64,000 nt of DNA from Microbulbifer variabilis (lineage in GTDB: Bacteria; Pseudomonadota; Gammaproteobacteria; Pseudomonadales; Cellvibrionaceae): NCBI RefSeq assembly GCF_023716485.1, contig NZ_CP092418.1, forward strand, positions 2,463,001 through 2,527,000, written 5' to 3'. The notes beneath the pieces are model-generated. The model was not told where the DNA came from, searched no databases, and was given only the letters and a program-made list of their open reading frames with translations. The number at the start of each line of letters is the position of its first letter. Within the stretch, counting starts at the first letter, position 1. Position numbers and translations under genes: made by a program. Below are positions 18,218-26,726 of this stretch, piece by piece.

Positions 18218-18355
18218 CCCTTTGAAAGTTTTCTCTTTCCAATAGAAAAATAGAGTCTCTCTATTCTAAGGGCTGACTATTAATAATTCACCTCGGTGAT
18301 CAGTCCAAAATCCTGATTAGTTACCATTATTATCCGTGATATTTGAGAATTAAAA

Positions 18356-19345
18356 ATGAAAGCAATGATAGTAAATGCCTTTGGCAGTCCAGATGTATTT
18401 GAAGAATCCGATGTAGTAAAGCCAACAATTAAGGCTGGGCATGTACTGGTAAAGGTTGCAGCAACCAGCGTTAACACCGTCGATACGATGATCCGAGAAA
18501 TGGGCACGGAACTGCCCTTCTCTCCACCTCTCCCCGCCATCTTAGGCATGGATTTCGCTGGTACGATTGAAGAGGTTGGTGAAGGTGTCAGTGACTATAA
18601 GGTTGGCGATGAAGTCTATGGTTGTGCCGGTGGTTTAGCAGATTTGCCGGGCACCCTGGCCGAATATATGATTGCGGATGCCAACCTGATCGCATTAAAG
18701 CCCACAAATACAACCATGCGAGAAGCAGCTGCTTTACCACTGGTTGGTATTACCGCGTATGAAGGGCTAAAACGTGCTGGTATTCAAGCGGGTCAGAAAG
18801 TCCTTGTTCATGGTGGTTCGGGAGGCGTTGGGCATATTGCCTTGCAATTAGCCCGTCACTTTGGCACCGAGGTCTTTTCAACAGGCGCCGGTGAGCCTCA
18901 AATGGCTCTAATCAAAAAGCTCGGTGGAACACCAATCAACTACAAAAAAGAATCGGTCGAGGAATACGTCAAAAAACATACAGATGGCAAAGGCTTTGAT
19001 ATCGTATTCGATTCTGTGGGTGGCGTTAACATGGCAAAATCATTCGAAGCAGCCACACTCAATGGGCAAGTGATATCAACTGTTGCTATGGTTGAGCTTG
19101 ACTTAACAACGGCCCACCTTAAAGGCCTTTCTTTGCATGTCGTTTTTATGTTGATCCCTATGATTCATAATCAAGGGCGCAAAGCCCATGGGACCATTTT
19201 AAAAGCCCTTAAATCTATTGTAGAAAAGGGTGATGTCAAACCCGTACTCGACGAATCATCCTTTGGCTATAAGGAGATTGGCAAAGCTCACGCAAGGCTG
19301 AGTAGCGGTAAAGCTATGGGCAAAGTTGTGGTTACTATTGACTGA
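18356..19345 (+). CDS. MDR-superfamily NADP(H) oxidoreductase (quinone-reductase-like)
   Basis: 329 residues. An N-terminal GroES-like fold (GHVLVKVAATSVNTVDTM, LGMDFAGTIEEVGEGVSDYKVGDEVYG) is followed by a Rossmann domain (VLVHGGSGGVGHIALQLARHFG) and a closing GKAMGKVVV. The zinc-binding Cys/His set of alcohol dehydrogenases is missing, which places it among the zinc-free quinone oxidoreductase/enoyl reductase-like MDRs. It comes 138 nt after the crotonase gene and may be transcribed with the row or from its own promoter. Confidence 0.9.
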   Translation: MKAMIVNAFGSPDVFEESDVVKPTIKAGHVLVKVAATSVNTVDTMIREMGTELPFSPPLPAILGMDFAGTIEEVGEGVSDYKVGDEVYGCAGGLADLPGTLAEYMIADANLIALKPTNTTMREAAALPLVGITAYEGLKRAGIQAGQKVLVHGGSGGVGHIALQLARHFGTEVFSTGAGEPQMALIKKLGGTPINYKKESVEEYVKKHTDGKGFDIVFDSVGGVNMAKSFEAATLNGQVISTVAMVELDLTTAHLKGLSLHVVFMLIPMIHNQGRKAHGTILKALKSIVEKGDVKPVLDESSFGYKEIGKAHARLSSGKAMGKVVVTID

Positions 19346-19368
19346 CTCTTGAAAAATTCAAAAGCTAC

Positions 19369-19385
19369 GGCCCACTTGTTGGGCC
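19369..19385. terminator. hairpin between convergent genes
   Basis: GGCCCA (19369-19374), a 5-nt loop, TGGGCC (19380-19385): a perfect GC-rich hairpin in the 100-nt space between the MDR gene (plus) and the NTF2-like gene (minus). It could end transcription from either side. On the minus strand a short T-run (CTTTTG) follows a few bases later. Confidence 0.45.
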
Positions 19386-19445
19386 TAAACAAACCATTTA
19401 ACATCGAACTAGGATCCTAGCTGAGCAATTGCGAGCAAACAAATT

Positions 19446-19871
19446 TTACTCATCAGGCTTATAACCCGGATTATATATCGAATATACCCTAACATACGAA
19501 AACTTGTTACTTGGACTTACATCATAAAAAGCACACATCATAAGCCTGAATTTTGAGCCGGCATTATAAGTTATGCCATTCCACTCAAGATCCTCTTTAC
19601 AGAGGAAATCTATCGGCGCTTCAGAAGCTACAGTTTTTTCATCCGCCAAGAAATGAGTATGACTTAGAATCACCTCCTGCATTTTTTCAGCAACGCCCTC
19701 CCAGAAGGCCAGAATTTGGTCGCGCCCAATATTTTTACGAGCTTGAGGAACATACTCAAAAGTTGCATTCTTTTCGTAATACTGACCAAAGAAATCATCC
19801 AAGCTGACTCCTCCAGTGAAAGTAGAGTTAAAATCACTAATATACTGCCGATATCTTTTCTCAGTAAACAT
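19446..19871 (-). CDS. NTF2-like / SnoaL-like small protein
   Basis: 141 residues with the alpha+beta cone layout of NTF2/SnoaL proteins: FFGQYYEKNATFEYVPQARKN, then a helix REEILAFW-like (GRDQILAFWEGVAEKM), and C-terminal strands (GSKFRLMMCAFYDV, FSYVRVYSIYNPG). These proteins are often small isomerases, cyclases or binding proteins in catabolism and polyketide-like pathways. It sits 114 nt downstream of the flavin oxidase gene on the same strand and could serve the same pathway. No catalytic residue can be assigned. Confidence 0.7.
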   Translation of the reverse strand: MFTEKRYRQYISDFNSTFTGGVSLDDFFGQYYEKNATFEYVPQARKNIGRDQILAFWEGVAEKMQEVILSHTHFLADEKTVASEAPIDFLCKEDLEWNGITYNAGSKFRLMMCAFYDVSPSNKFSYVRVYSIYNPGYKPDE

Positions 19872-19985
19872 TTAAATAACTCTTACACTCTCAAACTAAA
19901 GGGGAAGTTAAAATTTCTTAAAATGAAAATTTCAACACCCATAATAAGAACTAAAAAGCTTTCACTAACATTTACCAAAATTGTG

Positions 19986-21566
19986 TCAAGTTAAATTGTA
20001 GTGGCCAGGTGCAATGACGCCATTTGGATCGAAAACCTTCTTAATATCCCTTGTGACCTGCCAAAAAATATCGTCAGGATCAACTACAAGATCCATAAAA
20101 TCAACAAATAGACGGTTAGGATGGAAGCCAGCCTTGATGAATTCTTCATTAAGCTCCTTTGCCAAGGATCGAGATTCCTCTCGCGCTACTTTATCGGTAC
20201 GTATAAAGTGCGTTGATATACTGAAATGAGTTGTCTTGTCATCAACAAGGCCAAATGCATAACTTGCTTGAGCCTTACTGTAATGTGTATTTACTTTGCG
20301 AACAATTGAGTTTGCCTGCTGAACATATTCAACATTCATGGGCACTGTTGGAAGAATGAAATGCATACCAATGTCAGTGTGATCCGGATTCTCCCATCCT
20401 TCAGGAAGTTCCGTTTGAGCCGGCCAATAAATGCTCATAATAGGTCGATCACTTGGCTCACCCAATGCCATACGATAAAAGCCTGCATTACAATGAATAA
20501 AAGAGTTCATTTTTTTCCAGCCGACAAGCTTGGAAGCATACAACCCTAAGTTAATCAACCTATCCGTTACATAAAAAGTCATACCCCAAGGACTCAATCT
20601 CTTCAACTCTTTTTTTGCTGCTTTTATCTGGTATTTGGTGCCACTGATATTTGAAAATATTACACCTGCACCAAATGAGTATCGATTCAGAAATCCCATC
20701 AAACTCTCGCGATCTATATCAACACCCTGCCCCTTAAGATCTTGATACATTACAGGAGCCAGACCATTTTTAACCCGGACATTTTCATAGTAATGAGTAA
20801 TAGAATTAACCAACCCAAGTTGTTTAATTCCTTTGAGGGCATTGATTGCATCACCCAGGTAACTTTCATCCTTTAAAACCGTCAAAAACATGCACTTTTT
20901 TTCAGGCCTTCTCCTCAACTCTATTGTTGCACGAGTTACAACTCCAAAATTTGATTGCAAAAAAATCCGAAGATATGATGGCCCTATTCCTTCCGGAAAG
21001 GTATTAGTTGCTTTACAATTTGCATAATGCCCAAATCCCGTCTTAAATATTCTCCCATCCCCTAGAACAACCTCCAGATTAAGAAGTTGCTTATATCGCT
21101 CCATATTGTACCCCACCCCTTTGTCTAGAGCGTTGCCTACTATACTTGTATCCTTTGCAGAGCCTGTTGTGTCTGAAAAATACTTTGAGCCAGTCTCATT
21201 GAGGTAATTAAAAAGTTGAAACTGTGTCACTCCCGGCTCAATAACTGCATAGCCAAACTCTTCATTTACTTCGATAATCTTATTCATTCGATGAAGATCA
21301 ACAAGTATTAGATCACCCTGCGTTGATAATTTTGAACCAAAACCCCAGGACTTTCCGGTACTAAAAGGCTGTATACAAACTTTAAATTTATTTGCATTTA
21401 AGACTATCTGTCGAACTTCCTCAGCAGACTCAGGATATAAGATTAAAGGAACATCTACGTTATATGATGTAACATTTTCAATATGCTGTACTATTTCATC
21501 CTGCTCAGATACAACTTGATCAGCCCTAAAAGTTTTTTTTATCTCCAGCAAAAAATCTCTAATCAT
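19986..21566 (-). CDS. FAD-linked oxidoreductase, 4-cresol dehydrogenase / vanillyl-alcohol oxidase type
   Basis: 526 residues from ATG 21566 (GGAG 5 nt upstream); a GTG two codons earlier is less likely. The FAD domain reads PFSTGKSWGFGSKLSTQGD ... ILVDLHRMNKIIEVNEEFGY, AVIEPGVTQFQLFNYL and VGNALDKGVGYN. These are the landmarks of the VAO/PCMH flavoproteins and specifically the 4-cresol dehydrogenase/eugenol hydroxylase/vanillyl-alcohol oxidase branch. The C-terminal substrate domain ends with KVFDPNGVIAPGHY, also typical. It therefore likely oxidises a para-substituted phenol. It is divergent from the O-methyltransferase gene across 258 nt. Confidence 0.88.
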   Translation of the reverse strand: MIRDFLLEIKKTFRADQVVSEQDEIVQHIENVTSYNVDVPLILYPESAEEVRQIVLNANKFKVCIQPFSTGKSWGFGSKLSTQGDLILVDLHRMNKIIEVNEEFGYAVIEPGVTQFQLFNYLNETGSKYFSDTTGSAKDTSIVGNALDKGVGYNMERYKQLLNLEVVLGDGRIFKTGFGHYANCKATNTFPEGIGPSYLRIFLQSNFGVVTRATIELRRRPEKKCMFLTVLKDESYLGDAINALKGIKQLGLVNSITHYYENVRVKNGLAPVMYQDLKGQGVDIDRESLMGFLNRYSFGAGVIFSNISGTKYQIKAAKKELKRLSPWGMTFYVTDRLINLGLYASKLVGWKKMNSFIHCNAGFYRMALGEPSDRPIMSIYWPAQTELPEGWENPDHTDIGMHFILPTVPMNVEYVQQANSIVRKVNTHYSKAQASYAFGLVDDKTTHFSISTHFIRTDKVAREESRSLAKELNEEFIKAGFHPNRLFVDFMDLVVDPDDIFWQVTRDIKKVFDPNGVIAPGHYNLT

Positions 21567-21824
21567 AACCACTCCACACAGCCCTATACTGGTTCAAAAT
21601 CGCGACATCCTAGTGCTTTACTGGAGATCTACTATTACTCTAAAAGCAAAAGAGCAAACAAATAGGCCTAAACCAAACAGCGAAAAGACAAACAAACCTT
21701 AGAGTTCATTTAGGTGACAAAAATAGAAGTTAAGCGACAAATCAATATATAAGTCACTTCTACACATATTAGAGTGTAACCCTTCGTGTTGAAGATATTT
21801 AGAAAGACAATAGTGAGATAGAGT

Positions 21825-22847
21825 ATGTATATAAAGGCGCCCACCTCCTCAGACACCCCCTTGTGGGATCGCCTGATGGGCAACTACACCTTTGCTTGTC
21901 TGAAGGTTGCCGCTCAACTTGATATTTACGGCCTGATAGACAAGGGCTACAACACTAGCGACAAGATCTCTCAGGCACTGCAACTTAGTAGCAAGGGTGT
22001 TGAGCAATATCTTTTGATTCTTAATCACCTGGGTTATATCAAAATGGAACTGGCCCAGTATGAGAACACTGAGCTGGCAAAAAATTATTTAGATAAGAAC
22101 AGTTTATATTATTGGGGGGAAGTCTTACTGGACCCCTTTGCTATTTACGATATCAATCATTTGGACAAGAAAATTATAACCAGCCTTAAACGGGAATATG
22201 AATTGGAGTGTAAGGGGCGTTCAGTAACCGATATGTGGCAAAACGATGAAATGGATAATGAATCGGCAGCGGCGTTTACTCATCTAATGCACTCTCAGGG
22301 TTTCGCCTCTGCAGTTAAAGCCGCTTCAGACGGTATTTTCAAACAGGTTGATACCTTACTTGATGCTGGTGCCGGCTCAGGGACTATCGCCCTGGCCTTT
22401 TGTGAAACATATCCAAATCGCACTGCTGTACTCTTTGATCTTGCTCCAGTCTGTGAAATTGCCAAGGAGTATGTACAAAAATTTAACAAAACACAGCAAA
22501 TAACCATTGCAAAGGGGGACCTATTCAGCGCTGAGTGGCCCACGGGCTTTGACGGCCTCTGCTTTAGCAATGTACTACACGACTGGCAAGAAGCTATCTG
22601 TGAATCCTTACTGAGTAAGGCCTTCTCTCTACTGCCCAAAGAGGGTTTTATCTTTATTCATGACATGCTCCTAGATGAGAGCCAGCTTACACCGAGCTTA
22701 TTTAGCTTCCATCTTTTTATGAATCATGGTTCACGGTTATATTCTGAAAAGGAGCTATACCAAATGCTCACTAAAGCCGGCTTTAAAAACCCGCAAAGCC
22801 ACAAAGCACTCGGCTATTTCTCAGTCATTTCAGCACAAAAGCCCTAG
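21825..22847 (+). CDS. SAM-dependent O-methyltransferase (plant-type/hydroxyneurosporene-like)
   Basis: 340 residues. The N-terminal winged-helix dimerisation domain (FACLKVAAQLDIYGLIDKGY, ALQLSSKGVEQYLLIL) is followed by the SAM fold with DAGAGSGTIALAF (motif I) and SNVLHDWQEAICESLL (HDW, the catalytic-base region of caffeate/hydroxyneurosporene O-methyltransferases), then GFIFIHDMLLDE. This makes an O-methyltransferase of a hydroxylated aromatic or polyene likely. The ATG has only a weak ribosome site (GTGAGATAG). The PaaK-like gene follows after 68 nt, suggesting a joint pathway. Confidence 0.88.
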   Translation: MYIKAPTSSDTPLWDRLMGNYTFACLKVAAQLDIYGLIDKGYNTSDKISQALQLSSKGVEQYLLILNHLGYIKMELAQYENTELAKNYLDKNSLYYWGEVLLDPFAIYDINHLDKKIITSLKREYELECKGRSVTDMWQNDEMDNESAAAFTHLMHSQGFASAVKAASDGIFKQVDTLLDAGAGSGTIALAFCETYPNRTAVLFDLAPVCEIAKEYVQKFNKTQQITIAKGDLFSAEWPTGFDGLCFSNVLHDWQEAICESLLSKAFSLLPKEGFIFIHDMLLDESQLTPSLFSFHLFMNHGSRLYSEKELYQMLTKAGFKNPQSHKALGYFSVISAQKP

Positions 22848-22915
22848 CTGATGTATTCATAACTATGGCCATCCATCCGGCAAGTCAATAAAGAAATGGA
22901 AACACGGAGCTCCCC

Positions 22916-24082
22916 ATGACCATCGGACACTTAGATTGGAGCCAGCTGTTACACCATGCCAGATCAATATCTGAACAGGGGGGGCTCAGTGTGCCCCCAA
23001 ACGCCAACCGGATTGAAGACCTACCTATCAGTGGGCCGAAAGAAATTTTAAAAGTCACCAAAGCCTTGGCAAAAACAGAGGGCGCTATATTAATGTCCAG
23101 CGGTGGTACCACAGGAAACCCCAAGCTGGCCTATACTCCCTTCCATCAGGCAACACAGAGACTTCTACAACAGTGGAAACCACTTGGGCCTGGCGATGTA
23201 CTTCTCAACCTTTTCAACCCCGGCCGCCTATGGGGTGCCCACTACTTTATTCAAACTCTCGCCGAAAAAAGCAGAGCTATCACCGCACCTGTAGGGCCCT
23301 TTACTCCCACTGAAACAGGCGCTTGGCTGGAGACATTTCGCAAGATAGAGATTAATGCCCTTGCTGGGGCCCCCACAGGATTGGCGGACTTCGCCCAGGG
23401 CATCCTAGATGGCAATTGCAAACTGAACATCAAAACAATTATTTGGATGGCGGAACCCTGGACCGAGAAAAAGTTTAATACGGTGCGTATGACCTTTCCA
23501 AATGCCGGCTTCTGGTGTGACTACGGTTCGGTGGAGACCAACAGCATCGCTGTTAACGAGCCCGAGTGTGATCGGGATACTTACCACCTTTTAGCGGATC
23601 AATTGATTGAACCCGACGATCACGGGGCCCTACTCACACGTATTGGCGATGGCTGGACAGTACCAGTTATACGCTATCGGTTAGGGGATTTGATTCGGCA
23701 AGCCACTTGCCCATGTGGTCAGCCAAATGCATTGCTGATTGAGGGGCGCGCGGACGATGATGTGAGTCTTTGTAGTGCGATTCTTAGCGTTAGGAACATA
23801 CTTGCTATCGCTAGAGAAGAGGATGGTGTTGAGGAGGCGCAGCTGATTCTCACAAAAAGCGGGGAAACACGTAAATCTGCAAGCGAACTTACTTTAGCTT
23901 ATACCGGTATTACAGAACCGGACATAGTTCGAAAACGAATTCTAGTTGAGATTCATAACTTGGCATCTGTAGTCCAGCAATACCCTGGTGCCTTTAGCAC
24001 AAAACGGGTTGAAAGGCTGATGAGGGTCAAAAGAACTAACAAGGTGCCGCCTATTATTCAGGCAGACGATATCAATTTGTAG
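22916..24082 (+). CDS. PaaK-like adenylate-forming enzyme (acyl/aryl-CoA ligase or acyl-activating)
   Basis: 388 residues; ATG with GGAG 6 nt upstream. The AMP-binding P-loop LMSSGGTTGNPKLAYTP, the YGSVETN (YGxxE) motif and YRLGDLIR (RxGD) are those of the ANL superfamily, closest to phenylacetate-CoA ligase and related acyl-protein synthetases. A CPCGQ stretch resembles the Cys cluster of PaaK (CxCG). It is shorter than PaaK (about 430), mainly at the N-terminus. The C-terminal region (RVKRTNKVPP) retains lysines that could serve the adenylation step. It likely activates an aromatic or fatty carboxylic acid. It is bracketed by the methyltransferase and the second hydrolase. Confidence 0.82.
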   Translation: MTIGHLDWSQLLHHARSISEQGGLSVPPNANRIEDLPISGPKEILKVTKALAKTEGAILMSSGGTTGNPKLAYTPFHQATQRLLQQWKPLGPGDVLLNLFNPGRLWGAHYFIQTLAEKSRAITAPVGPFTPTETGAWLETFRKIEINALAGAPTGLADFAQGILDGNCKLNIKTIIWMAEPWTEKKFNTVRMTFPNAGFWCDYGSVETNSIAVNEPECDRDTYHLLADQLIEPDDHGALLTRIGDGWTVPVIRYRLGDLIRQATCPCGQPNALLIEGRADDDVSLCSAILSVRNILAIAREEDGVEEAQLILTKSGETRKSASELTLAYTGITEPDIVRKRILVEIHNLASVVQQYPGAFSTKRVERLMRVKRTNKVPPIIQADDINL

Positions 24083-24124
24083 ATTTCAGTCAAGCACTAA
24101 AGATACAGCATAGGAAACATAGAA

Positions 24125-25114
24125 ATGAGGTCCATAGCTAATTTGCCAGTGCTATTCTCAACCCTACTGTTACGCCCTATACGTGCTGTATGTTCTCAAA
24201 TGATTGCCAACTTTATAGAAAGCTCTAAATGCTTCCCATTTGATGACATAATAACCATTGAAAGAATTATAAAACATGGTTTTAAGAAAGATAAATATTG
24301 CTTTGTAAAGGATGACATCTGTATAAGCTATTATCATGGAGCCCCTTTAATAGACCAAAATTTACAATACTCTGTTACATTTGAAGCAAATGGCAGTGAA
24401 AGTACTGCCAGCATGAATTTGAATAAGAGTTCTTTAACAAGGATATATTCTGGAACGGTAATATTATTACACGGATTTCGGGTATCCAAAGAATTCATGT
24501 TGAACTCGGCAATATATTTTCGTTTCTTAGGTTATCATGTTGTTGTTCCAGATCTCCTCGGTCATGGTGAATCAGGTGGGATTAAGAAATATGGAGTTTA
24601 TGATAGCAAACTCATTAACCCTTTTATTAACAACCTCATTGAAGCAGATATTATTAAGAAGGATAATTTTTATATTGTTGGGAACTCAATGGGCGCCTTA
24701 ACCGCTACATATATCTCAAATTTGAGAACGGATATCAGTGGAGTTATTTTATTAGCCCCAATGCCGCAATTTGATCAAGCCTTATATAATCACTCTAAAG
24801 TCACACATCCAATACTTAGCAAAATCATTCCGGAACAAGATATTCGCAAAGGCGCCAGTTTAGTCTTGGAAAAAAACAATATTAACCTGGAGGATACAAA
24901 TATAATCCCCCTTATCCAATCATCTAAAACTCCAATACTTTTAATATCCTCAGATACCGATCGAATCGCTCCTTACTCAGATTACAAAAGCTTAAGCCAA
25001 GATAATATTGACTTAGTCAAGATTCACAATAGAAACCATCAGAGTATGACTACAATTGGAGATGACGAACATATCTCGATTATTAGATGGCTCAATAAAA
25101 CTGAAAAGGAATAA
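24125..25114 (+). CDS. alpha/beta hydrolase (paralogue 2)
   Basis: 329 residues, full-length paralogue of the hydrolase at 11571-12554: shared KYGV, PDLLGHG, VGNSMGAL (GxSxG nucleophile elbow), ILLAPMPQFD, HPILSKIIPE, LLISSDTDRIAPY and the late His region (NRNHQSM, DEHISII). Unlike the first copy, its N-terminus (MRSIANLPVLFSTLLLRPIRAVCSQ) has a shorter hydrophobic run and a Cys in a poor lipobox context (RAVC), so lipidation is doubtful. It follows the PaaK-like gene after 42 nt and may act in the same pathway, for example releasing or transferring an acyl group. Confidence 0.83.
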   Translation: MRSIANLPVLFSTLLLRPIRAVCSQMIANFIESSKCFPFDDIITIERIIKHGFKKDKYCFVKDDICISYYHGAPLIDQNLQYSVTFEANGSESTASMNLNKSSLTRIYSGTVILLHGFRVSKEFMLNSAIYFRFLGYHVVVPDLLGHGESGGIKKYGVYDSKLINPFINNLIEADIIKKDNFYIVGNSMGALTATYISNLRTDISGVILLAPMPQFDQALYNHSKVTHPILSKIIPEQDIRKGASLVLEKNNINLEDTNIIPLIQSSKTPILLISSDTDRIAPYSDYKSLSQDNIDLVKIHNRNHQSMTTIGDDEHISIIRWLNKTEKE

Positions 25115-25319
25115 TGCTAAATTTACACATCCTATTTATACCCGAATAAATAAATCATCTTACCAACCAATATAACAGTCACGTCCCTGGGAACTTAGCG
25201 ATATTAGCTCTTAGTGCACCATAGATTTCAAAAATTATACCGCTATATAAACATGACAATACAGGCATAGACTGATGCCGGCGATTCAGCCTATTCAGGC
25301 CCTGGTGAATGATACAAGG

Positions 25320-26726
25320 TCATGAACGCTGCAAGCCTGGAAACAAAAACCCTTGATCACTATCGAATTTGTAGTCTGGATGCTCCCAGGCGATCATCTT
25401 ACCCGGATTGAGTAGCCCCTTGGGGTCTGTCTGCCTTTTGAATGCAAGCAGCACCGGGTCAATTTGCTTCATCCCCCCTTCTTCCAGGGTGTAACGGTGC
25501 GGATTGAAGATCGTACACCCGAGCGCCTCATGCCGTTTGATAATTTCATCAAGCCGGGTTTTATCCGTGAAGCGAACAATGGGTAGACCAATGGGAACTA
25601 GGCCTCCGTTGTAGCGGATAAACTCCAGATGGCCAGGCAACTCTTCAGCGAATATGCTCTGCAACTTGCCGATAGTCTCAAGTGGCTTCACATCAGGATA
25701 ACGGACCTGAAGATAGGTAATCGATGGGTCAACGCTTAGGCCACGCAAGGTTGTGTGGTTCCAGGTGAGTTCATAAGCCGGCGGTAAATGCGTGATATCT
25801 TCGGCGGTTGCGCTATCGGAGCGGTACAACATCTCAGCACCCGGCGATCGACTCAGGAGCCCATCCAATGCCCCCATGGCAAACGCTGCCACCATGAGAA
25901 CAACAACGGACTGTTCCTTGCGGATAAATTTCTTGTGTCGCAAGAAATAGTCATGGGGCAACGGCGCTTCAATCGTAGCGATATTTTTTGTCAGAAGACC
26001 ATCCATGTTGGCGAGCTCTTCAGAAAAACGGATCGCATTTATAAAATCATCAAACCCGACGAGCACATCGATCCAGTCATAAGCTTCTGTTAGCGGTACT
26101 TCGATCTCGGTGATGATGCCTGTCGTACCGTAAGCGTGTATAGCCTTTTGTACATCGCTTCCTGTCAGCTCCAGAACCTGCGGCTCCGCCTCCATGGTTA
26201 CCATCCGCAGACGGATGACGTTACCCAGATCCCTGAGCCCCCCCCAATTCACCGAGCCGACCCCCGCAGCCCCCCCTGCAAGAAATCCTCCGATGGTCGC
26301 GATACGGTAGGTGGAGGGATGTATGCGGAGCGCATGACCGGTCCGGGGTATCGTCTGCGCATCGATATCCGCCATAACGGCTCCAGGCTCGGTAACAACA
26401 ACGCTTGGTTTAATATCCTTGACGGCATCCATTTCCGACAAATCCAGGACAACGCCACCGGAAAGTGGCATGGCCTGACCATAATTGCCGGTCCCCGCCC
26501 CCCGAGCTGTCACCGGAATGTCCGCGGCGTAGCACACTTTTAGAACGCGAATAACCTCGTCAACATTTTTCGGGCTGACAAGCAGATCACCGGTCACAGC
26601 ATCAAGTTGCTCCTTGAGGATCGGGGAATACCAAAAGAAATCCCGGCTCTTTTTTCTCACTATCCGTGGATCATCCTCAACCTTGATACCGTCGAGATTC
26701 GCTTTCAAAGCGGAGATGTCAGTCAT
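25320..26726 (-). CDS. FAD-binding oxidase, GlcD/FAD_binding_4 type
   Basis: 468 residues with a FAD_binding_4 domain: PVTARGAGTGNYGQAMPLSG (adenine/pyrophosphate loop), VVLDLSEMDAVKDI, VVTEPGAVMADID, RIATIGGFLAGGAAGVGSVN. The C-terminus ends KRQTDPKGLLNPGKMIAWE, as in glycolate-oxidase-like and alditol-oxidase-like flavoproteins. It overlaps the upstream amidohydrolase by four nucleotides (ATGA), so the two are translationally coupled. Base composition is clearly GC-rich compared with both flanks. The substrate is probably a hydroxy acid or related compound, but is not identifiable. Confidence 0.88.
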   Translation of the reverse strand: MTDISALKANLDGIKVEDDPRIVRKKSRDFFWYSPILKEQLDAVTGDLLVSPKNVDEVIRVLKVCYAADIPVTARGAGTGNYGQAMPLSGGVVLDLSEMDAVKDIKPSVVVTEPGAVMADIDAQTIPRTGHALRIHPSTYRIATIGGFLAGGAAGVGSVNWGGLRDLGNVIRLRMVTMEAEPQVLELTGSDVQKAIHAYGTTGIITEIEVPLTEAYDWIDVLVGFDDFINAIRFSEELANMDGLLTKNIATIEAPLPHDYFLRHKKFIRKEQSVVVLMVAAFAMGALDGLLSRSPGAEMLYRSDSATAEDITHLPPAYELTWNHTTLRGLSVDPSITYLQVRYPDVKPLETIGKLQSIFAEELPGHLEFIRYNGGLVPIGLPIVRFTDKTRLDEIIKRHEALGCTIFNPHRYTLEEGGMKQIDPVLLAFKRQTDPKGLLNPGKMIAWEHPDYKFDSDQGFLFPGLQRS

